In this document: positions 18,992 through 28,506 of the stretch, piece after piece
Position numbering within the stretch: position 1 is the stretch's first letter
Layout of the letters: each line of letters begins with the position of its first letter
Assembly (NCBI GenBank): GCA_013306675.1
Contig: JABLUY010000024.1
Span: 1 to 64,000 of the forward strand
DNA from: Thraustochytrium sp. TN22
Lineage: Eukaryota; Sar; Bigyra; Thraustochytrida; Thraustochytriidae
DNA: 64,000 nt
Reading direction: 5' to 3'
The notes under the pieces: generated by a model
Database searches by the model: none
What the model saw: only the letters and a program-made list of their open reading frames with translations
What the model was told of the DNA's origin: nothing
Translations under genes and position numbers: made by a program

Positions 18992-21900
18992 TCATGATGC
19001 GGAGGAAACCGCCTCCTGGCTAAAGCAGATGAAGGTGCTGCCAGCGCCGCAAACGACATGGTCCGCAGCGCCGGGAAGAATGTTGCGGACCTGGGCTGGC
19101 TCGGCGAGGACGATGTCGTCGCGCTCGTCGAGGCCCCAAACGAAGACCTCCTGGTGGTCTGTCACGACCGCCGTATGATAGCGGCCGCAGTCCGCGCTGA
19201 GCACGCGGTGCGCCTGCAGCTGCGGCACGAGGCGTGGCACGAGGCTGGCGAGGCCGCCGTCCTCGCCGCGCAGCTCAAGCGGGTCGCGCACGGTCGTGGG
19301 CTTGCGCGAGTCTCCCAACGCGTCGACCAGGGGCTGGCGCTTGCGCGGCGAGGGCTGGCGCTCAAGGTCCACAATTCCGCTGCTGCGCGGCGTCTGCGCG
19401 TGCGCGTGCCCGTGGGGCGTGCTGGGCGAGGGTGGGTCGCTGCTGCTCTCGGCGCCGGGCGAGGTCGGCAGCAGGGACCGCATCATCTGCAGCAGCGAGA
19501 GGCCGCTGGAGGCCTCGATCCGGGCCGGGCTGCGCAGCGGCGCCCAATCTGCCGCAACGACCTGCTGCGGGCTCTGCTGCTCGCGCGCGTCCTGCGAGAG
19601 CACCTCGCGACCCAAGCCGAGCTGGCCCAGCGACGCGCTGCCGCAGACCAGGAGGCGGCCGTCGCGCATCACAAAGCACGAGTGCGCGAGGCCGGCAGCC
19701 GCCGATGCCACGGGCAGCCCGTGCAGATTGAGCGGCGTGGGCAGGTAGACGTCGGCCACCGTGCCGAGTCCGAGCCTGCCGTCCGCGCCGCAGCCCCAGG
19801 CAAAGACGGTGCCGAGCTCCGAGACCGCCAGGTTGTGCGACCAGCCGGCGGCAAGCTGCTCCACGCGCTCCCCGTCAAGCCTCGACACGCGCGTCGGCGT
19901 GAAGACGCGCTCCTGCGGCACGCCGCCCAGCCCGAGACGGCCGCAAGTGCCACGGCCCCAGGCCCAGACCTCCTGGTCCGCAGAGAGCGCCAGAGAGTGA
20001 CGCGCGCCGCAGGTGACCTCTACGACGATCTGGCGCCCGTCGGCTCGCACGTGCGACGCTGGGAAGTCGACCCAGGTGGGCGAGGTGCAGCGCTCCTCGC
20101 GCGGCCCGACGCCAATCTGGCCGTCGCGGTTGTCGCCCCAAGCGAACAGCTGGCCCGCGTCGTTCACAGCCAGCATGTGATTCTCGCCGCACGCCACGCG
20201 CCGGAAGCGCTGCCGCGACAGCAGCGAGTGGTGCATGCCCGTGCTGACCCGCACACGACCGCTGCGACCCACCCAGCAGTACACGCCGGGCGAGAACTTG
20301 CTTGCCGCGAAGCGCTGCACGTTCTCTAAAAGTGCGGGCTCCTGCCATGAGACCGCGGGCCGCCGGCGCTCACCGGCGCTTCCCTGCAGCGCCAGCATCA
20401 CCTCGCGCGACGAGTTCTGCGCGTCCACCACCACCACGAGCCGCGAATACTCGCCCTCGGCTGCGACTGCCACGGCGCCGCTGCGCGCTAGCGGCGGGCT
20501 CTCCGCCACCAGATTGGCGCGAAGTCGCTCCGTCGCCGTGGCCGCCAGCTCGCCCGCATTGCCCAGCACCCAGAGCGCTGCCACCTCCAGGTTCGCTAGG
20601 TTGTACCCGAGCGCCGTCGTGTTCACGTTCATCGTATGAAATGCACGCATGAAATGTACCTGTGCCAACAGGTCGCCCGGCCCCTCGGACCACACCAGCA
20701 CGTGAATGAGCTGGTCGAGGAGGTCATCCGTGGTCAGCTGGAACGCCGAGACATCCTCGAAATGCCGCCGGACATTGTCCTCCACCGCTGCGTTGATGAG
20801 TGAGACCACGGCGTCCAAGCAGAGCAGCTTCTCTAGGGGCGTCTCCTTGGTCGACAGTTCCGCCAGCGCCTCCATGGCCGCTTCCTGCGGGCATTGGTAC
20901 GCCGGTGACATGCCGAGGTCCTGCTGGTTGAGACCGCGCGCACGCAGCTGCGCCTTGGCGTTCATTAAACGCGCGTCCTCGCTTTCAAAGGCGCGCCGCA
21001 GCAGCGCCATGGCCGGGTCGTGAAGTCCGGCCATCACGTAGCCCTCCAGCGCCTGCTGCACTTGCATCATGTGCCGGCGCAGCTGCGTCGGCAAGCTCTC
21101 CCGCTCGCGACGCGAAATCCCAGCAAGGGCAGGAGGGCGTGCCGACGCAGCCTCGATCCCGCTGTCCCGGCTCGGCCTGCCGCGCGACACGTGCAGGGCC
21201 GCGAAGCTCGGCGACGAGGCGATGAGGGTGCCTGCGCACTCGCGCACAAAGCGCGCAACCATGCGTTGCGCATCCTCGACCACGCCTAGTGCTGGCGACC
21301 GCGCGCTTGCGGCGTGGCCTTCCTGGTCCTGCTGCAAGGAGGATTCCAGCTCGTCCTCGCAGACCGAGCGCACCGCCGCGACGACCTCATCCAGCTCCTC
21401 AAAGATGGGCTCATGCTCCGGATTGGAGCGCAAAACACCCAGGTACTTGCCAATCTGGGTCAATGTCATGCCCGCGAGCGTGCAGGGCGCCGCGCAGCCC
21501 CCGCGCAGCGGACGATCCACGTGGAGGATCTTGAGCGAGACTCCCACTTCGGCACCGTCGCGCTTCACCTGCTTGGACTGCACGGACTCCGAGTACAGCA
21601 CGTAGACCAGGCGCTCGCGCCAGGCGGGCCGCAGACCGCGCCGTGTGCGTGTCTGCAGTACCGAGGCGTTCGAGGCTGCGCCGCCCACCAATATCTGGTT
21701 GCCCTTGATGATGATGTGCTGGCCATCCAACGTCACGAAGTCGCCGCGCGATTCCTCGGCGGCAACCAGTAGATGTGACCGCACATCCTCCACTCGAGGC
21801 CGACTGCGCAGCGAGAGCTCCTGTGGGATGCATAGCAGGATGGTGGCGCCCTCCTCGAGCGCCTCGCCCTCCTCGTCCTGCTCCGGCTGTGCGCCATTCA

Positions 21901-22255
21901 AAAACGAGTCCATGCGCGACGTAAACGCGTCGCGGTCTGCCTCGGAGCTCGCACCCGGCCCGGGCAGCGACCCAGGGCCCGCGGTGGCACCCGCCGCGGC
22001 ACTGTCTTCCGCATTGTCGGCGTCCTCATCCTCATCTTGGTCCTCGTCTTCGGCGAATCCAGGCTGGTCCAGAATGGGCGCCGGGCTCCACGCACCCGTG
22101 CTTTCGCCACGCAGCGAGAGGCCCAGGCTGGGTGCTCGCGCTCTGAGCCTCCTCCTGCGGTTGCGCTCGCGCCCGTACTCGCGCAGGAGCTCGTTCCTGT
22201 GCTGCTCGAAGGCCGCGAAGACTGAGTTCACCTGCAGCTGCTCCGTCTCCATCAT
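18992..22255 (-). CDS. VPS9 domain fused to RCC1 repeats
   Basis: 1087 residues from the ATG at 22255 (MMETEQLQVNSVF). The middle holds a VPS9 domain: PLEKLLCLDAVVSLI, AFQLTTDDLLDQLIHVLVWS, then a Phe helix and ALGYNLANLEVAAL. RCC1-type beta-propeller blades fill the C-terminal half, each with the GxxH...G.vfaWG.n..GqlG pattern (for example GENHMLAVND with LFAWGDNRDGQIGVG, and GWSHNLAVSELGTVFAWGCG). A spacer containing SLLPTSPGAESSS and a SPRKRQP stretch interrupts the later blades. Alsin also combines RCC1-like blades and VPS9, but in the opposite order and with DH-PH-MORN between. A Rab5-family exchange factor role on endosomes is inferred. Confidence 0.88.
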   Translation of the reverse strand: MMETEQLQVNSVFAAFEQHRNELLREYGRERNRRRRLRARAPSLGLSLRGESTGAWSPAPILDQPGFAEDEDQDEDEDADNAEDSAAAGATAGPGSLPGPGASSEADRDAFTSRMDSFLNGAQPEQDEEGEALEEGATILLCIPQELSLRSRPRVEDVRSHLLVAAEESRGDFVTLDGQHIIIKGNQILVGGAASNASVLQTRTRRGLRPAWRERLVYVLYSESVQSKQVKRDGAEVGVSLKILHVDRPLRGGCAAPCTLAGMTLTQIGKYLGVLRSNPEHEPIFEELDEVVAAVRSVCEDELESSLQQDQEGHAASARSPALGVVEDAQRMVARFVRECAGTLIASSPSFAALHVSRGRPSRDSGIEAASARPPALAGISRRERESLPTQLRRHMMQVQQALEGYVMAGLHDPAMALLRRAFESEDARLMNAKAQLRARGLNQQDLGMSPAYQCPQEAAMEALAELSTKETPLEKLLCLDAVVSLINAAVEDNVRRHFEDVSAFQLTTDDLLDQLIHVLVWSEGPGDLLAQVHFMRAFHTMNVNTTALGYNLANLEVAALWVLGNAGELAATATERLRANLVAESPPLARSGAVAVAAEGEYSRLVVVVDAQNSSREVMLALQGSAGERRRPAVSWQEPALLENVQRFAASKFSPGVYCWVGRSGRVRVSTGMHHSLLSRQRFRRVACGENHMLAVNDAGQLFAWGDNRDGQIGVGPREERCTSPTWVDFPASHVRADGRQIVVEVTCGARHSLALSADQEVWAWGRGTCGRLGLGGVPQERVFTPTRVSRLDGERVEQLAAGWSHNLAVSELGTVFAWGCGADGRLGLGTVADVYLPTPLNLHGLPVASAAAGLAHSCFVMRDGRLLVCGSASLGQLGLGREVLSQDAREQQSPQQVVAADWAPLRSPARIEASSGLSLLQMMRSLLPTSPGAESSSDPPSPSTPHGHAHAQTPRSSGIVDLERQPSPRKRQPLVDALGDSRKPTTVRDPLELRGEDGGLASLVPRLVPQLQAHRVLSADCGRYHTAVVTDHQEVFVWGLDERDDIVLAEPAQVRNILPGAADHVVCGAGSTFICFSQEAVSSAS

Positions 22256-22777
22256 GCCCTCGAACCAGAACTGGCGCCAGGCGCAGGCCGTCGAGGCAGC
22301 AGCGGCAGCGCGCGGCCGCTGGCCGTGTGGCCCGCCGCTGCGCCACTGTCGCCCGAAGAGCAGGTGCTGGCGGAGCCTGGACCCCGGCGTAGACGATGGC
22401 GATGACGCGGAGGCTTCCCGCCGCAATGAGAGGCCTTCCGAAGCCCGGCCGGGCCTGGCCTGGCCTGGCCTGGCGAGGTCACCGCGCGGCAAGGAGCCGC
22501 GAGGGAGGGCTTGGCAGGTCTGCCGCCGCGCGGGCCACGCGGCGCGCCGGGGTCTGCGGCGGACTCGGGCGAGAGCCCGGCACGACGGCGCGAATTTTGC
22601 CCATACGGCCCCGGCTTCGCGCGGACAATGGCGCTAAAGCCGTTGACGTGACTTGACGTTGTGCTGATGACGACGGTGCTGATGACCGCCGCCGCCACCG
22701 TTGCCACCGCCGCGTACGAGCAAGTCCAGAGCAACCTCGCGGGACAGAAGAGCTCGTGACTTCTCGCAAAGCTCACG
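22256..22777. promoter_or_regulatory. Divergent promoter interval
   Basis: 522 bp between the divergent VPS9-RCC1 and SPRK-repeat genes. It contains a GGCCT run (about 22447-22472). No other feature is seen. Confidence 0.45.
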
Positions 22778-24619
22778 ATGGCCGAGGACGAGGCCAAGGC
22801 GCCCGAGGTTGAGACCAAGGAGCAGACGCAGGACGACGCCGTGGCGGTGACGGAGGAGGTGGAGGACGCCAAGGAGGAGAAGGGCGAGGATGAGCTGGAT
22901 GACGACGGCGAGGGCATGAAGAGCGCCCGCGAAAGCGTGCCGGAGGTCGACGATGATGTGAGAAGTGCCGCCGGCGACGCCACTGAGGTTGCCGCCAAGG
23001 ATGATGAGCCTGACGATGACGCCGAGGAAGATGCGAAGCATGACGACGACGAGGGAGAGGAGGAGGAAATCGAGGAACACGAGGAGGAGGCCAAGAACGA
23101 CAACGACGACGACGACGACGACAAGGAGGCTGCAGAACAGGAGGAGGAGGCCGAGGGTGAGGGTGAGGCCAAGCATGAGGACGCAGGCGAGGAAGCCAAA
23201 GACGAGGAGGTGGCCCAGGAATCCAAGGCTGCAGATGCAGCTGACGTTGAAGATGAGGTTGTCACAGAGGCGGAAGACGTGGTCGATGATGATGTGGTTG
23301 AGGAGAAGGTAGAGAGCGCACGGAGCCGATCGTCGCCTCGCAAGGTTTCTGCTCGCAGAGGAGAGTCACCACGCAAGGAGGGCTCACCGCGCAAGGAGGC
23401 ATCTCCGCGCAAGGATACGACGCCACGCATGGAGGCAACGCCGCGCAAGGAGAAGTCGCCGCGCAAGGAGAAGTCTCCGCGCAAGATCTCTCCGCGCGAA
23501 GCCGAATCGCCTCGCAAGGCGTCCGCCCGCGCGGAGGAATCGCCACGCAAGGAGAAATCGCCGCGCAAGGAGGAATCCGCGCGCAAAAAAGACTCGCCAC
23601 GCGAGACATCGGCGCACAGGGAGGAGTCGCCGCGCAAGATCTCTGCCCGGAGCAGCAAGGAGTCTCCGCGCAATGCATCGCTGCCTCGAATGGACCCCTC
23701 GCCTCGCAGGGAGGACAACGTGACACCCGAAACGATGCATGCCTCGCGTCGCAAGGAGGACAATGTGACACCTGAAACGATGCATGCCTCGCGCAAGGAG
23801 AGCCCACGCGCTCACGGCAAAGCGGAGCGTCGTGCGAGTCAGGAGGGAAAGCAGTCCCCGGAGACGCGGACCGATACTGTAAATCAAGAAGAGTCGGCGT
23901 TGAGCCCATGCGAGGGCGACCCGGACAAGCCACTGGAGGAGTGGAGCATGGCAGAGGTGCAGGAGGGCCTCCGCAGGGAGAAGAAGGTGCGACGTGGACT
24001 GGACGAGGACATTCAGCTACTCAAGAACCGTCTGCAGCACCTGAAGCACGAGCACGGCGTGACGAAGCGCAAGGTGGCGGAGACACGCGAGCGCGTAGAC
24101 CAGATCCGGCAGCAGCGCAACGAGCGCATGGAGCGCTCCCAGTCGCTGCACGACCGCAAGGCGAGCCAGACGTCGCTTGTGGAAATGGACACAGTCAAGA
24201 ACAACCGCGCGCGCAACGAGGCGCGCAAGAAGCGGGAACAGGCGCTGAGCGAGCAGTTTATGCAGAAGCGCAACCTGACGCAGCGGTGCCAGGAGGAGCG
24301 GCAGCGCATCTTGGCGGAGAAGAAGCAGCTGGAGGCTCAGTGGCAGCAGGAGAAAGAGCAGAAGCGCAAGGAGCGCTTGCTCGAGGTGCAGCGGCGGCGC
24401 GAGGAGCAGCAGCGGCGCGAGGCAGAGCAGCAGCGGCGGCGCAAGGAGAAGCGCGCGCGCCAGCTCGCGGCCGAGGCGCAGCGCGTCAAGGAGAAGGAGG
24501 CCGAGGTGCGTCGCTTGGAGGACCTCGAGCGTCAGCTCATCGACCAGCTCCGCTCCGCGCATGCCGAGCAGCAGTCGGCCTACCGCTCCCTGGAGGAGTC
24601 CCTCAAGCTCGAGTCGTGA
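22778..24619 (+). CDS. SPRK-repeat, highly charged protein with C-terminal coiled coil
   Basis: 613 residues from the ATG at 22778. The N-terminal third is very acidic (Glu/Asp runs). The middle (about residues 185-345) has roughly twenty imperfect repeats of the type ESPRKEKSPRKE, resembling the KSP phospho-repeats of neurofilament heavy chains and many Ser-Pro kinase targets. It also has a near-perfect duplicated EDNVTPETMHAS unit. The C-terminal third is a coiled coil of Arg/Glu/Gln heptads (RREEQQRREAEQQRRRKEKR) ending in a Leu/Glu helix. The charge pattern is like caldesmon or MAP7-type microtubule/actin-binding proteins, but I do not recognise an ortholog. Cytoskeletal function is inference. 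Confidence 0.75.
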   Translation: MAEDEAKAPEVETKEQTQDDAVAVTEEVEDAKEEKGEDELDDDGEGMKSARESVPEVDDDVRSAAGDATEVAAKDDEPDDDAEEDAKHDDDEGEEEEIEEHEEEAKNDNDDDDDDKEAAEQEEEAEGEGEAKHEDAGEEAKDEEVAQESKAADAADVEDEVVTEAEDVVDDDVVEEKVESARSRSSPRKVSARRGESPRKEGSPRKEASPRKDTTPRMEATPRKEKSPRKEKSPRKISPREAESPRKASARAEESPRKEKSPRKEESARKKDSPRETSAHREESPRKISARSSKESPRNASLPRMDPSPRREDNVTPETMHASRRKEDNVTPETMHASRKESPRAHGKAERRASQEGKQSPETRTDTVNQEESALSPCEGDPDKPLEEWSMAEVQEGLRREKKVRRGLDEDIQLLKNRLQHLKHEHGVTKRKVAETRERVDQIRQQRNERMERSQSLHDRKASQTSLVEMDTVKNNRARNEARKKREQALSEQFMQKRNLTQRCQEERQRILAEKKQLEAQWQQEKEQKRKERLLEVQRRREEQQRREAEQQRRRKEKRARQLAAEAQRVKEKEAEVRRLEDLERQLIDQLRSAHAEQQSAYRSLEESLKLES

Positions 24620-25121
24620 TGCATTACGCTGTCATCACTGCGCAGCCTGCAGAGGTCTACGTCAACTCACTGTCAGACAGGAGCCCGAGACTTGCGTGGT
24701 CGATGCTTCGCCACAGCCACTGCAGGGCGACCAAATTCATGTGTGTGTTTGTTTCGTTTCTGTCCTTTGTTTGTCCCTGGCTCCAGGGGTCGCCGTGCAG
24801 CTAGGCGGTCGTCGAGATTCAAGCCTTCAAGTTGGAGCCTCGGCAAGGCTTGCCTTCCTGGTCGTCGCTCGCCACCGTCGTCGCCGCCGCCTCCGCCACT
24901 GTGGTGGTGGTGGCGACGGCTCGGAGCGACCACCACCACGAGCGTCTCGTCGCGTCTCGTCTTCGAGTTCAAGGTGCTCGCGCTGCTGAGTCGCGCAGCC
25001 GCAAAGGCAGGCGGGCAGTGCGCAAAGAGGAGCGGCGCGGCGCGGCGCGGCGCGGCGCGGCGCGGCGCCGAGCGGGGCAGGGCAGGCACGCAGGCAGGCA
25101 GCCAGGTCGGGCGCAGCGAGC
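24620..25121. promoter_or_regulatory. 5' flank of the DTD gene with GGCGC repeat
   Basis: 502 bp. A block of about six GGCGC units lies at 25034-25067 on the coding strand, 55-90 bp before the start codon, followed by a CAGG/GGCA run. No gene is visible in the rest. Confidence 0.5.
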
Positions 25122-25835
25122 ATGCGCGTGGTGGTGCAGCGCGTGCTGCGCGCGCGCGTGGTGGTGGACGGCCAGGAGGTGTCGAGCATCGGGCGCGGAC
25201 TGCTGTGCCTGACGGGCCTCATGCGCGACGACAGCGAGGCGGACCTGAAGTGGATGCTGCCGAAGCTGCTGGGCATGCGGCTGTGGCCGGACGAGGAGGG
25301 CACGGCGTGGCGCACTTCGGTGAGCGAGGCGAACCCGAAGCTCGAGGTGCTGCTTGTGTCCCAGTTCACGCTGTATGGGCAGTTCACCAAGGGCAGCAAG
25401 CCCGACCTGCACCGTGCCATGCCGCCAGGCCAGGCGCGCGAGCTGTACGGTAGCTTCGTGGACATGGTGCGGCAGGAACACGGCGCAGACCTCGTCAAGG
25501 ACGGCCAGTTCGGCGCCATGATGGAGGTGGAGCTCGTGAACGACGGCCCGGTCACCTTTACGCTTGAGTCGCCGCGTGCCGAGGCGCCGGCTCCCGCGCC
25601 GACAGCGGCGCCGGCCCCGGCGCCCCCCAAGGCGGAGCGCAAGGAGGGGGCTGACCCGGCGGTGCTGCTCAAGCGCGCTGAGAAGAAGCTGGCCAAGGTC
25701 GAGGCGTTGCGTCGCAAGGTCGAGAGTGGCGAGGTGGAGCCCCAAGGCAACCAGTTCGAGAAGCTGGCATCCGAAGAGGCGCTGCGCGCTGAAGTGGAGG
25801 CGCTGCGCGCGGAGGTCGCTGCTGCGGCCCAGTAG
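25122..25835 (+). CDS. DTD1: D-aminoacyl-tRNA deacylase with a C-terminal PYM/eIF2A-like helical tail
   Basis: 237 residues. Residues 1-148 are a complete DTD domain starting MRVVVQRVLRARVVVDG, with the two signature motifs SQFTLYG and NDGPVTF. These supply the active site across the dimer, including the Gly-Pro motif that excludes L-aminoacyl substrates. DTD hydrolyses D-aminoacyl-tRNA and also protects against glycine mischarging. Bacterial and animal DTD mostly end near residue 150-210. Here a Pro/Ala linker (about 149-178) leads to a charged helix AEKKLAKVEALRRKVESGEV, then QFEKLASEEALRAEVEALRA. Its spacing resembles the ribosome-binding C-terminus of PYM and eIF2A. The tail likeness is my pattern reading and is unproven. 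Confidence 0.93.
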   Translation: MRVVVQRVLRARVVVDGQEVSSIGRGLLCLTGLMRDDSEADLKWMLPKLLGMRLWPDEEGTAWRTSVSEANPKLEVLLVSQFTLYGQFTKGSKPDLHRAMPPGQARELYGSFVDMVRQEHGADLVKDGQFGAMMEVELVNDGPVTFTLESPRAEAPAPAPTAAPAPAPPKAERKEGADPAVLLKRAEKKLAKVEALRRKVESGEVEPQGNQFEKLASEEALRAEVEALRAEVAAAAQ

Positions 25836-25932
25836 GTAGATGATTGACTGATAGATCGATTGGACTTGATGGACTGCGGGGAGACTTTGCTTGCTTGCTT
25901 TCTTAGTAAGTGGCTAAAAAGGTATGGACAGC

Positions 25933-27245
25933 TCAGGCGCTACCGATCCCGAGGAGCTGGCGGCGGCGCTCGTGCAGGCGCTGCAGCTGCTCGTGCTCGG
26001 CCTCGGCGCCGACGAGGCGCGTAGTGCGCACCATTTCACCACCTTGGCGGTTAAGGGCCTCCTCGAAGGTGCCGTGCTCGCCCTGGGCGTCTACGCGCCG
26101 CACCTCCACGGTCTCCCAGCGCTCCTTGTCGCGAATGGTGGCCTCGAGCGCCTTGATGCGGTGATCGATTTCCTTGACGAGATCCACAACAAAGGAGGCG
26201 TTGTTGTCGCGGCGCCTATTCTTGACGAGGGCACACTCCTCGCCAAAACGGAGCGTCTCGAGCGTCTCAGCAGCGTGGCGCGGGTCCGCGTTGACACAGA
26301 CGATGGCGCGCGTGCGCGAGTTACCGCCCAGACCGGCTGCCATGAGCATGGTGAGCTTGGACTCCTTGTACGGCACGTGCTGGCTGCCGTAGTTGAGCGC
26401 GGCAATGACGCGCTTGAGCGCAAGCAGGCCAAGGTTGATGTGGCGCGCCTCGGCCTGATGCTGACCTGCGACCTGCGACTTGCCGAGGCGCTCGGAGCCG
26501 CCGAGGTCGCCCAGGAAGAGGTGGCTCTTGACCTCGGCGCCCGTGCGCTTGCAGCGCTGCGTGAGCGTGAGGATGATGAGCGTGTGCCCACGCGTGCTGC
26601 GCTCGTTCATCTTGGTGGCCGCCTTGGTCTTGCACTCCTCGCCTTCGCTCAGGAGGCGCTCCACCTCGCGCCGCGAGTGCACCGGGACGCTGGCCTGGCC
26701 GGAGAGCACAAATCGCTGGGCAGCCACGGAGGACTGCGCCACGGCGGCGCCCGCGCGCAGGAGGTCAAAGACCTGCTCGTTGTATACCTCGACGTAAGAG
26801 AGCGAGAGCGCGGCAGCCACGCGGCCGCGGCGCTCGCGCGCCGTCACGGCCTGGAGCATGTCCACGCAGATGCGCGGCACGAGGCCCATGTGCGGCGAGC
26901 TCAGCTCGCGTCGCAGGTTGTCATCCGCGCCGTAGTACATGGTGTACGTCTTTCCGCTTCCGGTCTGGCCGTAGACGAAGAGGGTTCCGTTCCAGCCGTT
27001 CACGCAGTCGATCACCAGCTTTCGGCCGACGCGGTCGTAGACATCGCCCTGCGAGGCGTTCGCGCCGAAGATGCCGTTGTACTCGAAGTTACGAATGCCG
27101 ACGTTGGGGCAGGTCATGACAATCTCGCCGTCATCCTCGTTCACGTTGTGGATCTTGAAGTCGAAGCGTTGTTTCGTGAGCCCGGCTCCGGACTTGGCCT
27201 GATCCTCGCCTTGGTCATCCTCGCCCTTGGCCTCATGCTGGCCCG

Positions 27246-27283
<38 letters not shown>

Positions 27284-27873
27284 TCGTCGCCACTTTGGGG
27301 GCGACCCTGGAACCAGTCGCCTTGGCGCATGAGCTCTTGGAGCGCCTCCCGCGACGAGAGCTCGCGATCGAGGTTCTGCAACTTGATGAGAGCCAGTCGC
27401 TGGTGCAGCGGTAGGACGATGTCGTGCTGCACCTCGCTGTCGTCTTCGTCGTCGTCTCCGGGGTCGTTCTCCTGGTCCTCCAGCGCCTGTGACTTCGCCT
27501 CGGACCGCGTCCGCGCGGCGGGCGCAGGCCGGATCCGGGCGAACACCTGGACGCGCTGGCCCTCGACATCGGCATCAGAGCGAGCCTGATCTCCTCCACT
27601 CCACAGGTGGCGCACCGTCCAGAGATCCTCGAAGACCTCGCGCCAGGACTCCGTCGCGGGAATGGCGCTCGGGCAGTGCAGGTCGAAGTGGTCCGCCGCG
27701 TAGCGCGCCTGCCACTGCCACCACGCCGGCCAGCGCGTGAGCTGCGCCCAGGACCGGTTCGCAGACGTGAGCGCCGCGCGCTCCTCGAACGTCAGGTACC
27801 CGAGCACCTCCAAGAGCCACGCCGGCGGCTCCTCCGGCAGCGTCGCGGGCACGAGCGGCGTCGACTTGCCCAT
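25933..27873 (-). CDS. F-box-kinesin fusion protein
   Basis: 646 residues from the ATG at 27873. Residues about 10-62 look like an F-box: LPEEPPAWLLEVLGYLTFEE, then LTSANRSWAQLTRWPAWW. A kinesin motor follows: RVQVFARIRP (first strand), a roughly 100-residue insert with a polyglutamine run (about 27249-27284), NVGIRNFEYNGIFGANASQ, the P-loop GQTGSGKTYTM, switch I NERSTRGH (usually NxxSSRSH), switch II DLGGSERLG (usually DLAGSE) and YKESKLT. A short coiled coil ends the protein. An F-box would link the motor to Skp1-Cullin-F-box ubiquitin ligases. No codon disruption joins the two parts, so the fusion looks genuine. Direction of movement and cargo are unknown. Confidence 0.9.
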
Positions 27874-28506
27874 GTTGGTTGCTTTGGTGCGCCACTGACA
27901 CAGCTGTCCTTCGTTCGCTACGCGTGCAGGCTCGGGGTCCGGCCCGCCGCGCGCCCGTCGGCAGCAGGCTGTTGCGGTGCTGCAGTCGCTGCGGCGCGGC
28001 GCGCAACGCGCCGCGAATGCACGCAGCGCCGTACGTGGTGGTAGTTGATCCGTGAATGAGTTCTGACGGCGCGGCGCGCGCGTTCCAGGTCTTTGGCAGT
28101 GCCTGCTGACAGTGAGGGAGAGAGGCGGGAAACCGTCAACCCATGGCCCGGTGGTAAGTTGGGCCTGCCGCTGGCCGTACGGGACGGCGGTCAAGGCACT
28201 GGCAAGCCCAGGTAATAACCATGTGGTTCTCTTTCGTGGTAGCTAAAGTGATTCCTTTGGTGGAAGTTTTAGCTTTGGTAAAGTGATTGCTTTGGTGAAA
28301 GTACAACAGCGTCCTCGTCCTCGTGCTATTCATCGTCCTCGTCGTCATGGTTGTCCCGGTCGTCGGCGCGGCGCAAGCAGGACCTGCTCGCTACAGAGGT
28401 AGGTGGTGCGCGGCATCATGATGGCGGACAGCGATCTTTGCCACACCGCTCGGGCGCTCCGCGGGGGTGCGCATTCTCTCGTGTATTGTTTGTTGGTCAG
28501 TTCGTG
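27874..28506. other. Intergenic interval with a short direct repeat
   Basis: 633 bp upstream of the kinesin gene and downstream of the PDZ-PH gene. Most of it holds nothing recognisable. A 24-bp near-identical direct repeat is listed separately. Confidence 0.5.
28244..28302. repeat. Two-copy 24-bp direct repeat
   Basis: TAAAGTGATTCCTTTGGTGG (28244-28263, continuing AAGT) recurs at 28279-28302 with two changes, period 35 bp. The interval is AT-richer than its surroundings. Function is unknown. Confidence 0.7.

Noticed and set aside
22252-23796. Minus-strand open frame opposite the SPRK-repeat gene, with repeated LRGDSLLR-type units
   Set aside because: The apparent RGD-type repeats are only the complement of the SPRKE codons.
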